Of a DNA stretch of 64,000 nucleotides, positions 16,418 to 24,499 are shown one piece after another; the stretch's first letter is position 1, and every line of letters starts with the position of its first letter. Source of the DNA: JACDAN01 sp963847235. Lineage in GTDB: Bacteria > Actinomycetota > Thermoleophilia > Gaiellales > Gaiellaceae. The position numbers and the translations under genes were made by a program. Location: NCBI GenBank assembly GCA_963847235.1, contig CAWJYU010000005.1, forward strand, positions 124,001 to 188,000, read 5' to 3'. The notes under the pieces were generated by a model that was not told the origin of the DNA, ran no database searches, and saw only the letters and a program-made list of their open reading frames with translations.

Positions 16418-17154
16418 CGCGCTTCGAGGGAGCCTCGGTGCTCGTCACCGGCGGCTCGCGGGGGATCGGGAAGGCGATCGCGCTTCGCTTCGCCGAGCTC
16501 GGCGCTGCACGGGTCGCGATCGGCTACATGCGGAACGACAGGGCCGCCGAGCAGACGGCCGACGACCTCCGCGGCGTCGGCGCCGAGCCGCTGCTCATTC
16601 GGGGCAACGTCACCTCCGAGCGTGTTTTGGCGGAGGTCGAGAGCCACGGGCCCTGGAACGTCGTCGTCCACAACGCGGCAACCGGCGTGATCCGGCCGGC
16701 GCTCGAGACCGAGGACAAGCACTGGGACTGGACGCTCGGCGCCAACGCGAGGGCGCTGCTCTCGCTGGCGCGTGTCGCCGCGCCGACGATGCCGAAGGGC
16801 TCGTCGATCATCGGGATCTCCAGTCTTGGGTCGACGCGCGTGATGGAGAACTACGTCCTTGTCGGAACCTCGAAGGCGGCGCTCGAGTCGCTCGTTCGCT
16901 ATCTCGCAGTGGAGCTGGCGCCGCGCGGGATCCGCGTCAACGCCGTCTCAGGCGGTGTCGTCGAGACGGGCGCGCTCGAGCACTTCCCGAACAAGGAGGA
17001 CATGATCCGCGCGGCTCAGAAGCGCACGCCGGCGGGCCGCATGGTCATGCCGGAGGACATCGCAGGCGCCGTCGTCTTCCTCGCCTCGCCGGAGGCCGAC
17101 ATGGTGCGCGGTCAGACGCTGATCGTCGACGGCGGCTACTCCCTGCTCGCCTAG
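16414..17154 (+). CDS. fabL: Enoyl-[acyl-carrier-protein] reductase, FabL type
   Basis: 246-residue short-chain dehydrogenase with the cofactor motif GGSRGIGKA. The catalytic pair is Tyr147 and Lys154, a Y-x6-K spacing (NYVLVGTSKAAL) characteristic of enoyl-ACP reductases rather than the Y-x3-K of ordinary SDRs. The surrounding text (SSLGSTRVMENY, RYLAVELAPRGIRVNAVSGG, HFPNKEDM, PAGRMV, DMVRGQTLIVDGG) closely follows Bacillus FabL. It would reduce trans-2-enoyl-ACP in fatty-acid elongation. FabL-type enzymes are typically less triclosan-sensitive. An annotation as generic SDR is the only alternative. Confidence 0.85.
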   Translation: MTRFEGASVLVTGGSRGIGKAIALRFAELGAARVAIGYMRNDRAAEQTADDLRGVGAEPLLIRGNVTSERVLAEVESHGPWNVVVHNAATGVIRPALETEDKHWDWTLGANARALLSLARVAAPTMPKGSSIIGISSLGSTRVMENYVLVGTSKAALESLVRYLAVELAPRGIRVNAVSGGVVETGALEHFPNKEDMIRAAQKRTPAGRMVMPEDIAGAVVFLASPEADMVRGQTLIVDGGYSLLA

Positions 17155-17459
17155 CGGTCGTACCGGATCACGAGGCGCGCGATCTCGCCGTCACGCTCGG
17201 TGAGGAACATCCGCCCGGCCGGCACGTCGGGCTCCTTCGCCCAGGCGTAGTTGCCGTCGGCGTCGAGGAGGACGATCTCGTCGTCGGGCGGCTGGGTGGC
17301 GTAGGCATGTCCGATCGCGTCGCGACCGTGGAAAGGCCCGACGGGGATGCCCTCGAAGGCGAGCTCGGCGTCCTCCGCGAAGGCGTCGACCATCGACGAG
17401 AAGTCAGCCGTTCGCACCCCGTGGTTGAACCGTTCGACGTGGCGACGGAGCAGGGTCAC
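17151..17459 (-). CDS. SnoaL/NTF2-like small protein
   Basis: 102 residues with the short NTF2-like pattern: an N-terminal helix with HVERFNHGVRTADFSSMV, then DAELAFEGIPVGPFHGRDAI and a run of strands ending FLTERDGEIARLVIRYDR. Members are small isomerase- or binding-type cone folds of varied function. GTG start at 17459; its last four bases overlap the end of fabL on the other strand. Confidence 0.75.
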   Translation of the reverse strand: MTLLRRHVERFNHGVRTADFSSMVDAFAEDAELAFEGIPVGPFHGRDAIGHAYATQPPDDEIVLLDADGNYAWAKEPDVPAGRMFLTERDGEIARLVIRYDR

Positions 17460-17474
17460 CGCCGGTCGCGCTCC

Positions 17475-17505
17475 GTTGGTGTCGGACCCCGAAGTGCGTC
17501 AAGGG
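17475..17505. repeat. Interspersed repeat, copy A
   Basis: GTTGGTGTCGGACCCCG, then five to seven divergent bases, then GTCAAGGG. A second copy is at 22172-22201. Confidence 0.65.
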
Positions 17506-17576
17506 ACGAAGGTGCCGAGATCGTGACGTTTTCTCCCCAGGTGCGGCGTCGTTGACGCAGCCGACGCCGTGCAGGC

Positions 17577-19094
17577 CTAGACGCGCACCCCGTAGATCGC
17601 CTCCACCTTCGTCTGCAGATAGGCGAGGTACGGCTCGACGTCCAGCGGGCCGCCCACGATCCGCTCCAGCATCTCGTCCGGCGTGAAGCGCCGGCCCCAG
17701 CGGTACATGTGCTCGCGGAGCCAGTCGCGGAGCGGGGCGAACTCGCCCGCCTCCATCTGCGAGTCGAGATCCGGCAGCTCGCGCGCGCACCTTCTCCCAG
17801 ATCTGCACAGAGGCGATCGTGCCGAGGAGATACGTCGGGAAGTAGCCGAACGAGCCGCCCGACCAGTGGACGTCCTGCAACACACCCCGCGCGTCGTCGG
17901 GCGGGTCGAGCCCGAGGTACTCCTGCATCTTCTCGTTCCAGACGCCCGGGAGGTCACGCGAGCTCCAGGCGGCCGGCGATGATCTCCTGCTCGAGCTCGT
18001 ACCGCAGGATGATGTGCAGCCCGTACGTGACCTCGTCGGCCTCGACGCGGATGAACCCGGGCTCCACGCGGTTGACGTAGCGCCAGTACATCTCGTCGCG
18101 AAACGCCGTTCAGCTGCTCCGGGAAGACCTCCTGGATCTTCGGGAAGAAGTAGCGCCAGAACGGGCGCGACCGGCAGACGAGGTTCTCCCAGAGCCGGCT
18201 CTGCGACTCGTGGAGCACCATCGAGTTCAGCTCGACGAGCGGCGTGCGCTCGAGCGCGCGGTCGATGCCGTTCTCGTAGATCCCGTGCCCGAACTCGTGC
18301 GCCGTGTGGAAGATCGACTCCGCGTCGGCCTCCGAGTAGCGCGTCGTCAGCCGGATGTCGTCGACCGAGATCGACGTCGCGAACGGGTGGACGGTCGGGT
18401 CGAGCCGCCAGGACTCGGACGAGTACCCGAGACCCTCGAGGATCTCGCGCCCGATCAGCTCCTGCTTCTCGACCGGGAAGTGGCCGTGCGCAAAGTCCGA
18501 GGGCACCGGCTCGGCCGCCTTGACCTCACGGATGAGCGGGATGACGACTTCCTTGATCCGCTCGAAGATCGTCGTGATCTCCTCGCTGCGGGCGCCCTCC
18601 TGATAGTCGTCGAGGAGGATGTCGTAGTCGGATCTGCCCGTGTCCTTGAAGCACTCGATGTACCGGCGCTTCAGGGCGACGTTCTTCTCGAGGTACGGAA
18701 GGAAGGCCTCGAAGTCCGAGTTGCGGCGGGCCTCGGCCCACGCCATGACGCCGAGCACCTCCGCCTTCGTGATCTCCGCCTGAAGCTCGGGCGGGACGCG
18801 CCGCGCCTTCTCGTAGTCGCGCCGGGTGACGCGGATCAGCGCCGCGTCGATCGACTCCGGATCGAGCGCCGACTCGTGCTCCGCGAGCTCGTCGAGGAGC
18901 TTGCCGGTCTCCTCGGAGACGAACAGCTCGTGCGAGAACCGGTCGATCGTCGCGAGCTGGTCGGCGCGGGCGTCGTTGCCGGCCGGCGGCATCATCGTCT
19001 GCTGGTCCCAGCCGAGGAGCGCACTCGCGCGGTTGAGGTCGAGAATCGTCCCGACGCGCTCCCTGAGCTCGTTCAACTTGGCTTCGTGACTCAC
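17577..19094 (-). CDS. M32-family metallocarboxypeptidase, three compensating frameshifts
   Basis: Zinc carboxypeptidase (thermostable carboxypeptidase Taq type), 504 residues after correction. HEFGHGIYENG is the HExxH zinc site; DPTVHPFATSISVDDIRLTT and ENLVCRSRPFWRYFFPKI are M32 signatures. The middle is broken by three single-base insertions near 18100-18108, 17957-17962 and 17780-17789. Each lies in a CG-rich string; together they add three bases and restore the frame. Corrected text gives RVEADEVTYGLHIILRYELE and QDVHWSGGSFGYFPTY, both canonical. Sequencing error is more likely than a pseudogene. GTG 19094 overlaps the stop of the upstream gene. Confidence 0.9.
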   Translation of the reverse strand: MSHEAKLNELRERVGTILDLNRASALLGWDQQTMMPPAGNDARADQLATIDRFSHELFVSEETGKLLDELAEHESALDPESIDAALIRVTRRDYEKARRVPPELQAEITKAEVLGVMAWAEARRNSDFEAFLPYLEKNVALKRRYIECFKDTGRSDYDILLDDYQEGARSEEITTIFERIKEVVIPLIREVKAAEPVPSDFAHGHFPVEKQELIGREILEGLGYSSESWRLDPTVHPFATSISVDDIRLTTRYSEADAESIFHTAHEFGHGIYENGIDRALERTPLVELNSMVLHESQSRLWENLVCRSRPFWRYFFPKIQEVFPEQLNGVSRRDVLALRQPRGARVHPRRGRRGHVRAAHHPAVRARAGDHRRPPGARVTSRASGTRRCRSTSGSTRPTTRGVCCRTSTGRAARSATSRRISSARSPLCRSGRRCARELPDLDSQMEAGEFAPLRDWLREHMYRWGRRFTPDEMLERIVGGPLDVEPYLAYLQTKVEAIYGVRV

Positions 19095-20266
19095 CGAGAG
19101 GTCAGCGCTCCTTCCGTGTAGACACCGGACGGGTTCCAGAGGAGGAACCCACCGGACTTCCAGCGCCGAGCGGCGCGAATCTGCTCCTGAACGTGTGTCA
19201 GCGTGGTCGTCCCGTTGAAGCTGAAGTCTTCCAGCCAGGGGACGAGCTGCGCGTTGCCGCGCCTCATCTGGCGGCGGAAGTCCCTCAGCGATCTGCCCAC
19301 GGTCCGGCGGGGCACCGCGACCGGACTGTCGAGCCCGAACTCACCCGGGCCGTAGTGGGACGGATAGACCATCGGGTAGATCGCGTCGACGATCTTCGCG
19401 AGCCGGCGGGGCGACTGCCCGATGCCGAGATCCCGTGTCGCCGAGAGGCCGAATACGTCGACGGAGACACGGACGCCCATCGGCTTCAGGCGCTTCGTCG
19501 CGTAGTGGACGAAGCGCGCGATCGTCACGCCCATGGCCTCCTTCCGCTTTCCCGGGAAGACCGCGGACTCGATGTTGCCGTCGCTCGGGAACCGGACGTA
19601 GTCGAACTGGATCTCGTCGAAGCCGGCTCTGGCGGCGGCTTGTGCGATCCGGAGGTTGTAGTCCCAGACTCGCTTGTCGTACGGGTTCGTCCAGCCGAGG
19701 CCGGCGTGGTTTTTCCAGACGCCGCCGCCGGACGTCCGAATCGCGAGATCCGGCCTCGCCCTTGCGAGGATGGGATCCTCGAAGCAGACGACGCGGCCGA
19801 TCAGGAAGAGCCCTTCGGCATGCACCTGCTTGGCGGTCTTGGCGGGGTCGTAGTAGCGCATCGCCGAGCCGGCGCGCTTGGCGAGCGGCGGAGCCAGCCG
19901 GTGGAACGCGACCTCGCCGTTCTCGTCCTTGACGTCGAGCTGGATCGTGTTGATCCCGGGAATCCGCGTGTACTCGGCAAGCTTGCCGTCGAGCGAGGCG
20001 AGCGCCATCGTCACGTGGACGCCGCGGATCTCCTTCGGCACGGGCGGGCCGGTTCGCTTGGGCGCGGCGGCCTTCTTCTTGGCCGCCACGGGCTTGGCGG
20101 CCTCGACGCCGTCCCGGCGGTCGGGCAGGGCTCCAGCGCCGACCGCAATTGCGGCGGCAGCGAGCAGCAGGGCGATCGCGCCGACTGTCCGGCGGAGCCG
20201 TCGCCGCCGCCTGGACTGCGCTCGTCGCTGTCGAAAACGGTCGTTCGGGTCGAGAAACGGCTCCAC
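19091..20266 (-). CDS. Putative glycoside hydrolase, DUF4015 family, membrane-anchored or secreted
   Basis: 391 residues. An arginine-rich N terminus is followed by a hydrophobic segment (about 29-46), so it is anchored or exported. After a lysine/alanine linker, residues 75-390 form a TIM-barrel-like domain with TIQLDVKDENGEVAF, GRVVCFEDPILA, FDEIQFDYVRFPSDG and SVDVFGLSATRDLGIGQ. These match the DUF4015 putative glycosyl-hydrolase family. The acidic residues in QFDYVRFP could be catalytic. GTG start; the 3' end overlaps the M32 peptidase start, implying co-expression. Confidence 0.8.
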   Translation of the reverse strand: MEPFLDPNDRFRQRRAQSRRRRRLRRTVGAIALLLAAAAIAVGAGALPDRRDGVEAAKPVAAKKKAAAPKRTGPPVPKEIRGVHVTMALASLDGKLAEYTRIPGINTIQLDVKDENGEVAFHRLAPPLAKRAGSAMRYYDPAKTAKQVHAEGLFLIGRVVCFEDPILARARPDLAIRTSGGGVWKNHAGLGWTNPYDKRVWDYNLRIAQAAARAGFDEIQFDYVRFPSDGNIESAVFPGKRKEAMGVTIARFVHYATKRLKPMGVRVSVDVFGLSATRDLGIGQSPRRLAKIVDAIYPMVYPSHYGPGEFGLDSPVAVPRRTVGRSLRDFRRQMRRGNAQLVPWLEDFSFNGTTTLTHVQEQIRAARRWKSGGFLLWNPSGVYTEGALTSR

Positions 20267-20341
20267 CGGACCGGAAACCGTACAACGCCTTGGGCGAAAT
20301 GGAGGGGATTACGTCAGCGCGCGGGCGGGTAGGGAGTCGCC

Positions 20342-20656
20342 ATGGGCATGGTCGTCAGCCTGATCCTGATTGCCGTCGGCGCGATCCTCATCTGGGGCGT
20401 CAACGCTGAAAGCACCGATTTCAACAAGGACGCCGTCGGCGTGATCCTGATGGTCGTGGGCTTCGTCGCCTTCCTGCTCAGCCTGATGATGTGGCGCTCC
20501 TGGTGGGGCCCGGGGGCTTTCACCTCGCGCCGCACGTACGTCGACGACGGCCGCGCGGCTGCGCCCGCAGCCGACCCGTACGACACCCGCCGCCGCGTCG
20601 TGCACGAGGAAGAGGACGTCGCAGGCCCGCCGCCCGGCGCGCCGCCTCCCCCCTAG
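20342..20656 (+). CDS. DUF6458-like small membrane protein
   Basis: 104 residues: two transmembrane helices (about 4-22 and 32-52, VGVILMVVGFVAFLLSLMMW) around an N-A-E-S-type turn, then a charged, proline-ending cytoplasmic tail. The arrangement resembles the actinobacterial DUF6458 group. GGGAG precedes the ATG. Monocistronic; function unknown. Confidence 0.65.
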   Translation: MGMVVSLILIAVGAILIWGVNAESTDFNKDAVGVILMVVGFVAFLLSLMMWRSWWGPGAFTSRRTYVDDGRAAAPAADPYDTRRRVVHEEEDVAGPPPGAPPPP

Positions 20657-20676
20657 CCTCTCGGCGAAAGCACCTC

Positions 20677-21120
20677 TTAGCGAACGAGCCGTCCGCTCGG
20701 CTTCACGACGAGCCAGAGGCCGCCGAACTCGTTCACGTTCTGGCACTTCACTTCCCGCGGCCCCTCGTGCACGTAGTAGTAGAGCGGCCAGCCGTTGTAG
20801 GTGACCTGGAGCCGGCCGCTGCGCCGGCGCACCGTGCCGATCAGCGACTGCTTGACTCCGCGCATCGCCTTGACCTTGCCCCTGGAGAAGTAGACCGGCC
20901 AGGCAGCGGCGCAGGCGCCGTAGCAGGTGCTCTTCCCGCCGCGCTTGTCGCGCGTGAAGCCGTAGAGCACGCGGTCCTTGCCGTCGAAGAGGATCGGGCC
21001 GTAGCGCGTGTTCCGCACCTTGAGCGCCAGCTTCAGCTCCATGTCGGTCCTCGCCGGGCCGGCACCGCCCGATGCCGGGATCGCGAGGGCGGCGGCGAGC
21101 AGCACGAGCAGCGTCTTCAT
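20677..21120 (-). CDS. Secreted lipoprotein-repeat (Y-X4-D) protein
   Basis: 147 residues with a signal peptide (about 1-20, ending PASGGAG). It carries two units of the COG4315/PF03640 repeat: RYGPILFDGKDRVLYGFTRD followed by CYGACAAAWPVYF, and LQVTYNGWPLYYYVHEG ending GLWLVV. Two cysteines in the CYGAC motif lie outside the membrane. Function unknown; homologues occur widely in actinobacteria. AGGAGG before the ATG at 21120 fixes the start. Confidence 0.8.
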   Translation of the reverse strand: MKTLLVLLAAALAIPASGGAGPARTDMELKLALKVRNTRYGPILFDGKDRVLYGFTRDKRGGKSTCYGACAAAWPVYFSRGKVKAMRGVKQSLIGTVRRRSGRLQVTYNGWPLYYYVHEGPREVKCQNVNEFGGLWLVVKPSGRLVR

Positions 21121-21184
21121 CTCGATCCTCCTGAGCGCGTTGACGGCCGCACCGTAGGCCGCGGCACCTTTCGAGATCCTTAAA

Positions 21185-22108
21185 TCAGCGGCCGTTGCGG
21201 CTCGGGAGCAAGCGGCCGAGCGTGTCGGACGCGATGTAGCCCGCGATCTTCGGGTTCTCCTGGAGGCGGCGGAGCGAGTACGCATACCACTGCTCCCCGT
21301 ACGGAACGTAGATGCGCAGCCTGTGTCCCTGCTCCACGAGCTGCGTCCCTCGCTCGGGCCTGACTCCCAGCAGCATCTGGAACTCGTACTCCCCATGCGG
21401 GCGCCCCGCCTCACGGACCAGCCGCTCTCCCTCCCTGATCAGCCACTCGTCGTGGGTGGCGATCCCCACGTAGCAGCCGCCCTCGAGCAGCGCTTCGAGC
21501 GCGCGCACGAAGTTCTCTCGCACCTCGTCGAAGCCCTGGTACGCGATCTCCTCGGGCTCGACGTAGATGCCCTTGCAGAGACGGACGTTCGGTGTGAGAT
21601 CCGAAAGCGCCTCGATGTCGGCGATCGTCCGACGGAGATAGGCCTGGAGCACGATGCCGACGTTGTCGAGGCCCGCCTCGCGCAGCTCGCGGTAGAGGCG
21701 CAGCGTCTCGTCGGTGCAGCTCGAGTCCTCCATGTCGATCCGGACGAAGTTCCCGCGGTCGGCGGCCTGCCGCACGAGCCGCTCGAGGATCTCGCGGCAG
21801 AGCCCGTGGTCGAGCTTGAGCCCGAGGCCGGTCAGCTTCACGCTCACGTTCGAATCGAGGCCCTGCTCGTCGATCGTGCGGAAGGCGTTCTCGTACTCGT
21901 AGCCGATGTGGCGCGCTTCCTCCCAGGTCGAGATCTCCTCGCCCAGGACGTCGATCGTCGCCATCTTCCCTTCGTCGTTCAGGCGCTTGACGACGCGGCA
22001 GGCGTCCTCCACCGTGGTGCCGGCGATGTAGCGCTCGGAGATCTTGCGGACGATCGGCTTCGGAACGGCCGGCAGGGTGCGAACGATCGCGCGGTCGAGG
22101 ATCGCCAT
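21185..22108 (-). CDS. Proline dehydrogenase, monofunctional
   Basis: 307-residue FAD enzyme oxidising L-proline to pyrroline-5-carboxylate. The (beta/alpha)8 barrel shows NVSVKLTGLGLKLD, FVRIDMEDSSCTDETLRLY, GIVLQAYLRRT, VRLCKGIYVEPEEIAYQ and ATHDEWLI. The C-terminal YVPYGEQWYAYSLRRLQENP gives the substrate-binding arginine pair. No pyrroline-5-carboxylate dehydrogenase gene lies nearby. ATG 22108; a minus-strand TAGAAT (22120-22125) lies 11 bases before it. Confidence 0.93.
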   Translation of the reverse strand: MAILDRAIVRTLPAVPKPIVRKISERYIAGTTVEDACRVVKRLNDEGKMATIDVLGEEISTWEEARHIGYEYENAFRTIDEQGLDSNVSVKLTGLGLKLDHGLCREILERLVRQAADRGNFVRIDMEDSSCTDETLRLYRELREAGLDNVGIVLQAYLRRTIADIEALSDLTPNVRLCKGIYVEPEEIAYQGFDEVRENFVRALEALLEGGCYVGIATHDEWLIREGERLVREAGRPHGEYEFQMLLGVRPERGTQLVEQGHRLRIYVPYGEQWYAYSLRRLQENPKIAGYIASDTLGRLLPSRNGR

Positions 22109-22171
22109 GTGGCGCGAGAATTCTAGGAGAAACGCGGCTTCGCGCCCCGTCGGAAGGCCCGGGCGCCCGGA

Positions 22172-22201
22172 TTGGTGTCGGACCCCGCGACCTGTCAAGG
22201 G
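22172..22201. repeat. Interspersed repeat, copy B
   Basis: ATTGGTGTCGGACCCCG, then five divergent bases, then GTCAAGGG; matches copy A at 17475-17505. Both lie between genes. Confidence 0.65.
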
Positions 22202-22262
22202 GAACCTGTGTCAAGAGTGCGCCAATCGCGCCTCCGTGCGCGCTGCGTCGGTGGAGCCTGCC

Positions 22263-22559
22263 CTAGCTCTCGCGCATGAACCCCTGGCGTGCGGCGCTCA
22301 CGAGCGCCACCGCCTCGGGGAAGAGGACGCGCATCGCGTCGCGCAGCGCGATCGCCTGCTCGTCCGGGCCGCCCTCGGCGCGCAGCTGGCCGAGCGCGGC
22401 GGCGGTGAGCTGAACCGCCGTGTTGAGCGTCAGAGTCGCGAACTGCTCACGCTGCGCCTCCGCGACGGACTCCGCCTGCTTCTCGGCGAACTCGCGCAGC
22501 CCCCGCATCAGGTCATCTGGGTCGCCGCCCATCGGGAAGCCGAAGCCACCACCTTCCAT
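22263..22559 (-). CDS. Small helical protein of unknown function
   Basis: 98 residues; a glycine-rich start (EGGGFGFPMGGDPDDLM) followed by helices rich in E, Q and A (LREFAEKQAESVAEAQREQF, LNTAVQLTAAALGQLRAEG). No family recognised. ATG 22559 is preceded by a TACGGT hexamer with a six-base gap. Four bases downstream of an equally unknown helical gene on the same strand. Confidence 0.6.
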   Translation of the reverse strand: MEGGGFGFPMGGDPDDLMRGLREFAEKQAESVAEAQREQFATLTLNTAVQLTAAALGQLRAEGGPDEQAIALRDAMRVLFPEAVALVSAARQGFMRES

Positions 22560-22563
22560 GGCC

Positions 22564-23115
22564 CTACCGTAGCGATTCCTTGTAGTTCGATTCGACGTCA
22601 CTTGTGAACGACTGCACGGCGCCGGCCGAGGCCTTCATCGCCTCCGCGAAGGGCGACGACCCCGGCGAGCCGAGCGCGTCCTCCAGCCGCTTCGTGGCCA
22701 CGCCCACCTCGTCGAGGTACCTGGCGGTGGCCAGGCGAGGCGCGGCGCCCAGCGTCCGCTGGAGGTCGAGCACCGCCTCCTCGGCCTCCTCGATGCCCTC
22801 CGGGCTCTCGGTGAGGCGAAGAGCGACGAGTCGCGACCGAAGCTCGTCCAGCTCCCCGCCGCCGGCGCTCTCCTCCGCGAGCTCGGCGAGGGCGACGAGC
22901 GAGGCCGCCTCGCGGACCAGCTCGCGTTCCGTCACCGGCGCGCCCTTCTCGTCGAGCGCAAGCCATGACACGTCGTCACCCGAGCGGAACGCGCAGAGGT
23001 AGACCCGGCCGCCCTGCGCCGGCTCGGCGGCGAGGACACCGGCGAGGTCCTCACCGTCGGAGGCGTGCTCGGCCGCAGCCGCCGCGATCCGGTTCAGATC
23101 CTCCACGAGAGTCAC
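22564..23115 (-). CDS. Conserved-looking alpha-helical protein of unknown function
   Basis: 183 residues. The first 60 form a mixed alpha/beta segment (GRVYLCAFRSGDDVSWLALD), and the rest is helical and acidic (VREAASLVALAELAEE, GIEEAEEAVLDLQRTL). No recognised domain. GTG 23115 has TATTTT six bases before it. The two unknown genes on this strand probably form a unit divergent from the methyltransferase. Confidence 0.6.
   Translation of the reverse strand: MTLVEDLNRIAAAAAEHASDGEDLAGVLAAEPAQGGRVYLCAFRSGDDVSWLALDEKGAPVTERELVREAASLVALAELAEESAGGGELDELRSRLVALRLTESPEGIEEAEEAVLDLQRTLGAAPRLATARYLDEVGVATKRLEDALGSPGSSPFAEAMKASAGAVQSFTSDVESNYKESLR
22566..22571 (-). promoter_or_regulatory. -10 element
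   Basis: TACGGT on the minus strand, 6 bases before ATG 22559; it overlaps the end of the upstream gene. Confidence 0.4.
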
Positions 23116-23121
23116 GGGAGG

Positions 23122-23127
23122 AAAATA
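23122..23127 (-). promoter_or_regulatory. -10 element
   Basis: TATTTT on the minus strand, 6 bases before GTG 23115. Confidence 0.4.
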
Positions 23128-23134
23128 GACCTCC

Positions 23135-23824
23135 GTGAAGGACCAGGCCCTCGACCTCTTCGCTCCGCTGGGGCCGACCTACGACCGGTACGCCAACCTC
23201 CTCTCCTTCGGACAGGATCCGCGCTGGCGCAGCTTCCTCGTCTCCCGAATGGACGCCGAGCCGGCCGACACCGTGCTGGACGTTGCGACCGGGACGGCGG
23301 CGGTGGCGATCGAGCTCGCCGGTCGCACCGGCTGCCGCGTCGTCGGGCTGGACCAGAGCGCCGAGATGCTCGCGGAGGGACGCAACCGCGTCGCGGAGGC
23401 CGGCCTGGGTGAGCGCATCGAGCTCGTGCAGGGCGAGGCCGAGCGGCTGCCGTTCGACGACGCCTCGTTCGACGGGCTCACGTTCACCTACCTGCTCCGC
23501 TACGTGAACGACCCGCTCGCGACGCTCCAGGAGCTCGCGCGGGTCGTCCGGGCCGGAGGGACGATCGCGATGCTCGAGTTCGGCCTGCCGCGGGGGGCGG
23601 CGCGGCCGGCATGGGAGCTGTGGGTGCGCTTCGGCCTACCCGCCGCCGGGGCACTGATCTCGCCCGGCTGGCGCGAGGTCGGCTCCTTCCTCGGGCCGAG
23701 CATCCGCCGGTTCCACGCCGGCCACGACTTGCCGGCGCTCTGGCGCCGGGCCGGAATCGGCGGCGTCCAGTCGAAGCGGCTGAGCCTCGGCGGCGGCCTC
23801 GTGATGTGGGGCCGCAAGGAGTGA
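23135..23824 (+). CDS. UbiE/MenG-type class I methyltransferase
   Basis: 229 residues with the SAM-binding motif VLDVATGTAAVAIELA, motif II LDQSAEMLAEGRNRV, EAERLPFDDASFDGLTFTYL and RVVRAGGTIAMLEFGLP. The start PLGPTYDRYANLLSFGQDPRW matches demethylmenaquinone methyltransferases, which act last in menaquinone synthesis. It is slightly divergent from classical MenG, so a paralogue acting on another quinone or polyprenyl substrate is possible. Its TGA overlaps the GTG of the next gene. Confidence 0.8.
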   Translation: MKDQALDLFAPLGPTYDRYANLLSFGQDPRWRSFLVSRMDAEPADTVLDVATGTAAVAIELAGRTGCRVVGLDQSAEMLAEGRNRVAEAGLGERIELVQGEAERLPFDDASFDGLTFTYLLRYVNDPLATLQELARVVRAGGTIAMLEFGLPRGAARPAWELWVRFGLPAAGALISPGWREVGSFLGPSIRRFHAGHDLPALWRRAGIGGVQSKRLSLGGGLVMWGRKE

Positions 23825-24495
23825 GCCGGCCGGCCTTCTACGCCCTCAGAACGGGAGGCTGGCGCGACTACGTCACGATCCTCCACCTCCCGTACACCGC
23901 CTGGCACTTGAGCTACGTCGCAATCGGGGCGGCGCTCGCCCCGGAGCTCCACACCGACCGCCTGCTCGCCGCGCTCGCCGCATTCGCCCTTGCCCTAGGG
24001 GTCGGCGCACACGCGCTCGACGAGCTCCAGGGCCGGCCGCTCGGGACCCGGATTCCGGCGGCGGTGCTCTGGACGCTCGCTCTCGGTTCGATCGCCGGCG
24101 CCGTCGCCATCGGCATCGGCGCCGCCGTCGCCTGGACGCCCTGGCTGCTGCCGTTCATCGCCGCCGGCGCGTTCCTCGTCTTTGCCTACAACCTCGAGCT
24201 CTTCGGCGGCCGCTTCCACACCGACCTGTGGTTCGCCCTCGCCTGGGGTGCCTTCCCGCTGCTGACCGGCTACTTCGTCGTCGCCGAGAAGTTGACCGGA
24301 GAGGCGCTCCTGGCCGCAGTGTTCGCCGTCGCGACGAGCCTGGCGCAACGCGCGCTCTCGACCCCGGTCCGTGCGGTGCGACGAGGGCGCAACGACGAGC
24401 CGCCGAGCACGATCGTGGGGCCGGAAAGGGCGCTGAGAGCACTGACTGTCGCCATGGTCGCCCTCGCTGCGGCGCTGCTCGCCCTACGATGGTGA
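23821..24495 (+). CDS. Integral membrane protein next to the methyltransferase
   Basis: 224 residues with seven or eight hydrophobic stretches (for example LLAALAAFALALGVGAHAL, VLWTLALGSIAGAVAIGIGA, WLLPFIAAGAFLVFAYNLEL). HALDELQGRPLGTRIP after the second helix resembles the loop position of UbiA-type prenyltransferases but lacks the canonical Asp-rich motif. GTG 23821 overlaps the stop of the methyltransferase, suggesting a joint role in lipid or quinone metabolism; this is inference. Confidence 0.55.
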   Translation: MSRPAFYALRTGGWRDYVTILHLPYTAWHLSYVAIGAALAPELHTDRLLAALAAFALALGVGAHALDELQGRPLGTRIPAAVLWTLALGSIAGAVAIGIGAAVAWTPWLLPFIAAGAFLVFAYNLELFGGRFHTDLWFALAWGAFPLLTGYFVVAEKLTGEALLAAVFAVATSLAQRALSTPVRAVRRGRNDEPPSTIVGPERALRALTVAMVALAAALLALRW

Positions 24496-24499
24496 GCCG

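Noticed and set aside
17577..19094. M32 peptidase as a pseudogene
   Set aside because: The three insertions add up to one codon and the protein text between them is fully conserved in the shifted frames, which does not look like decay.
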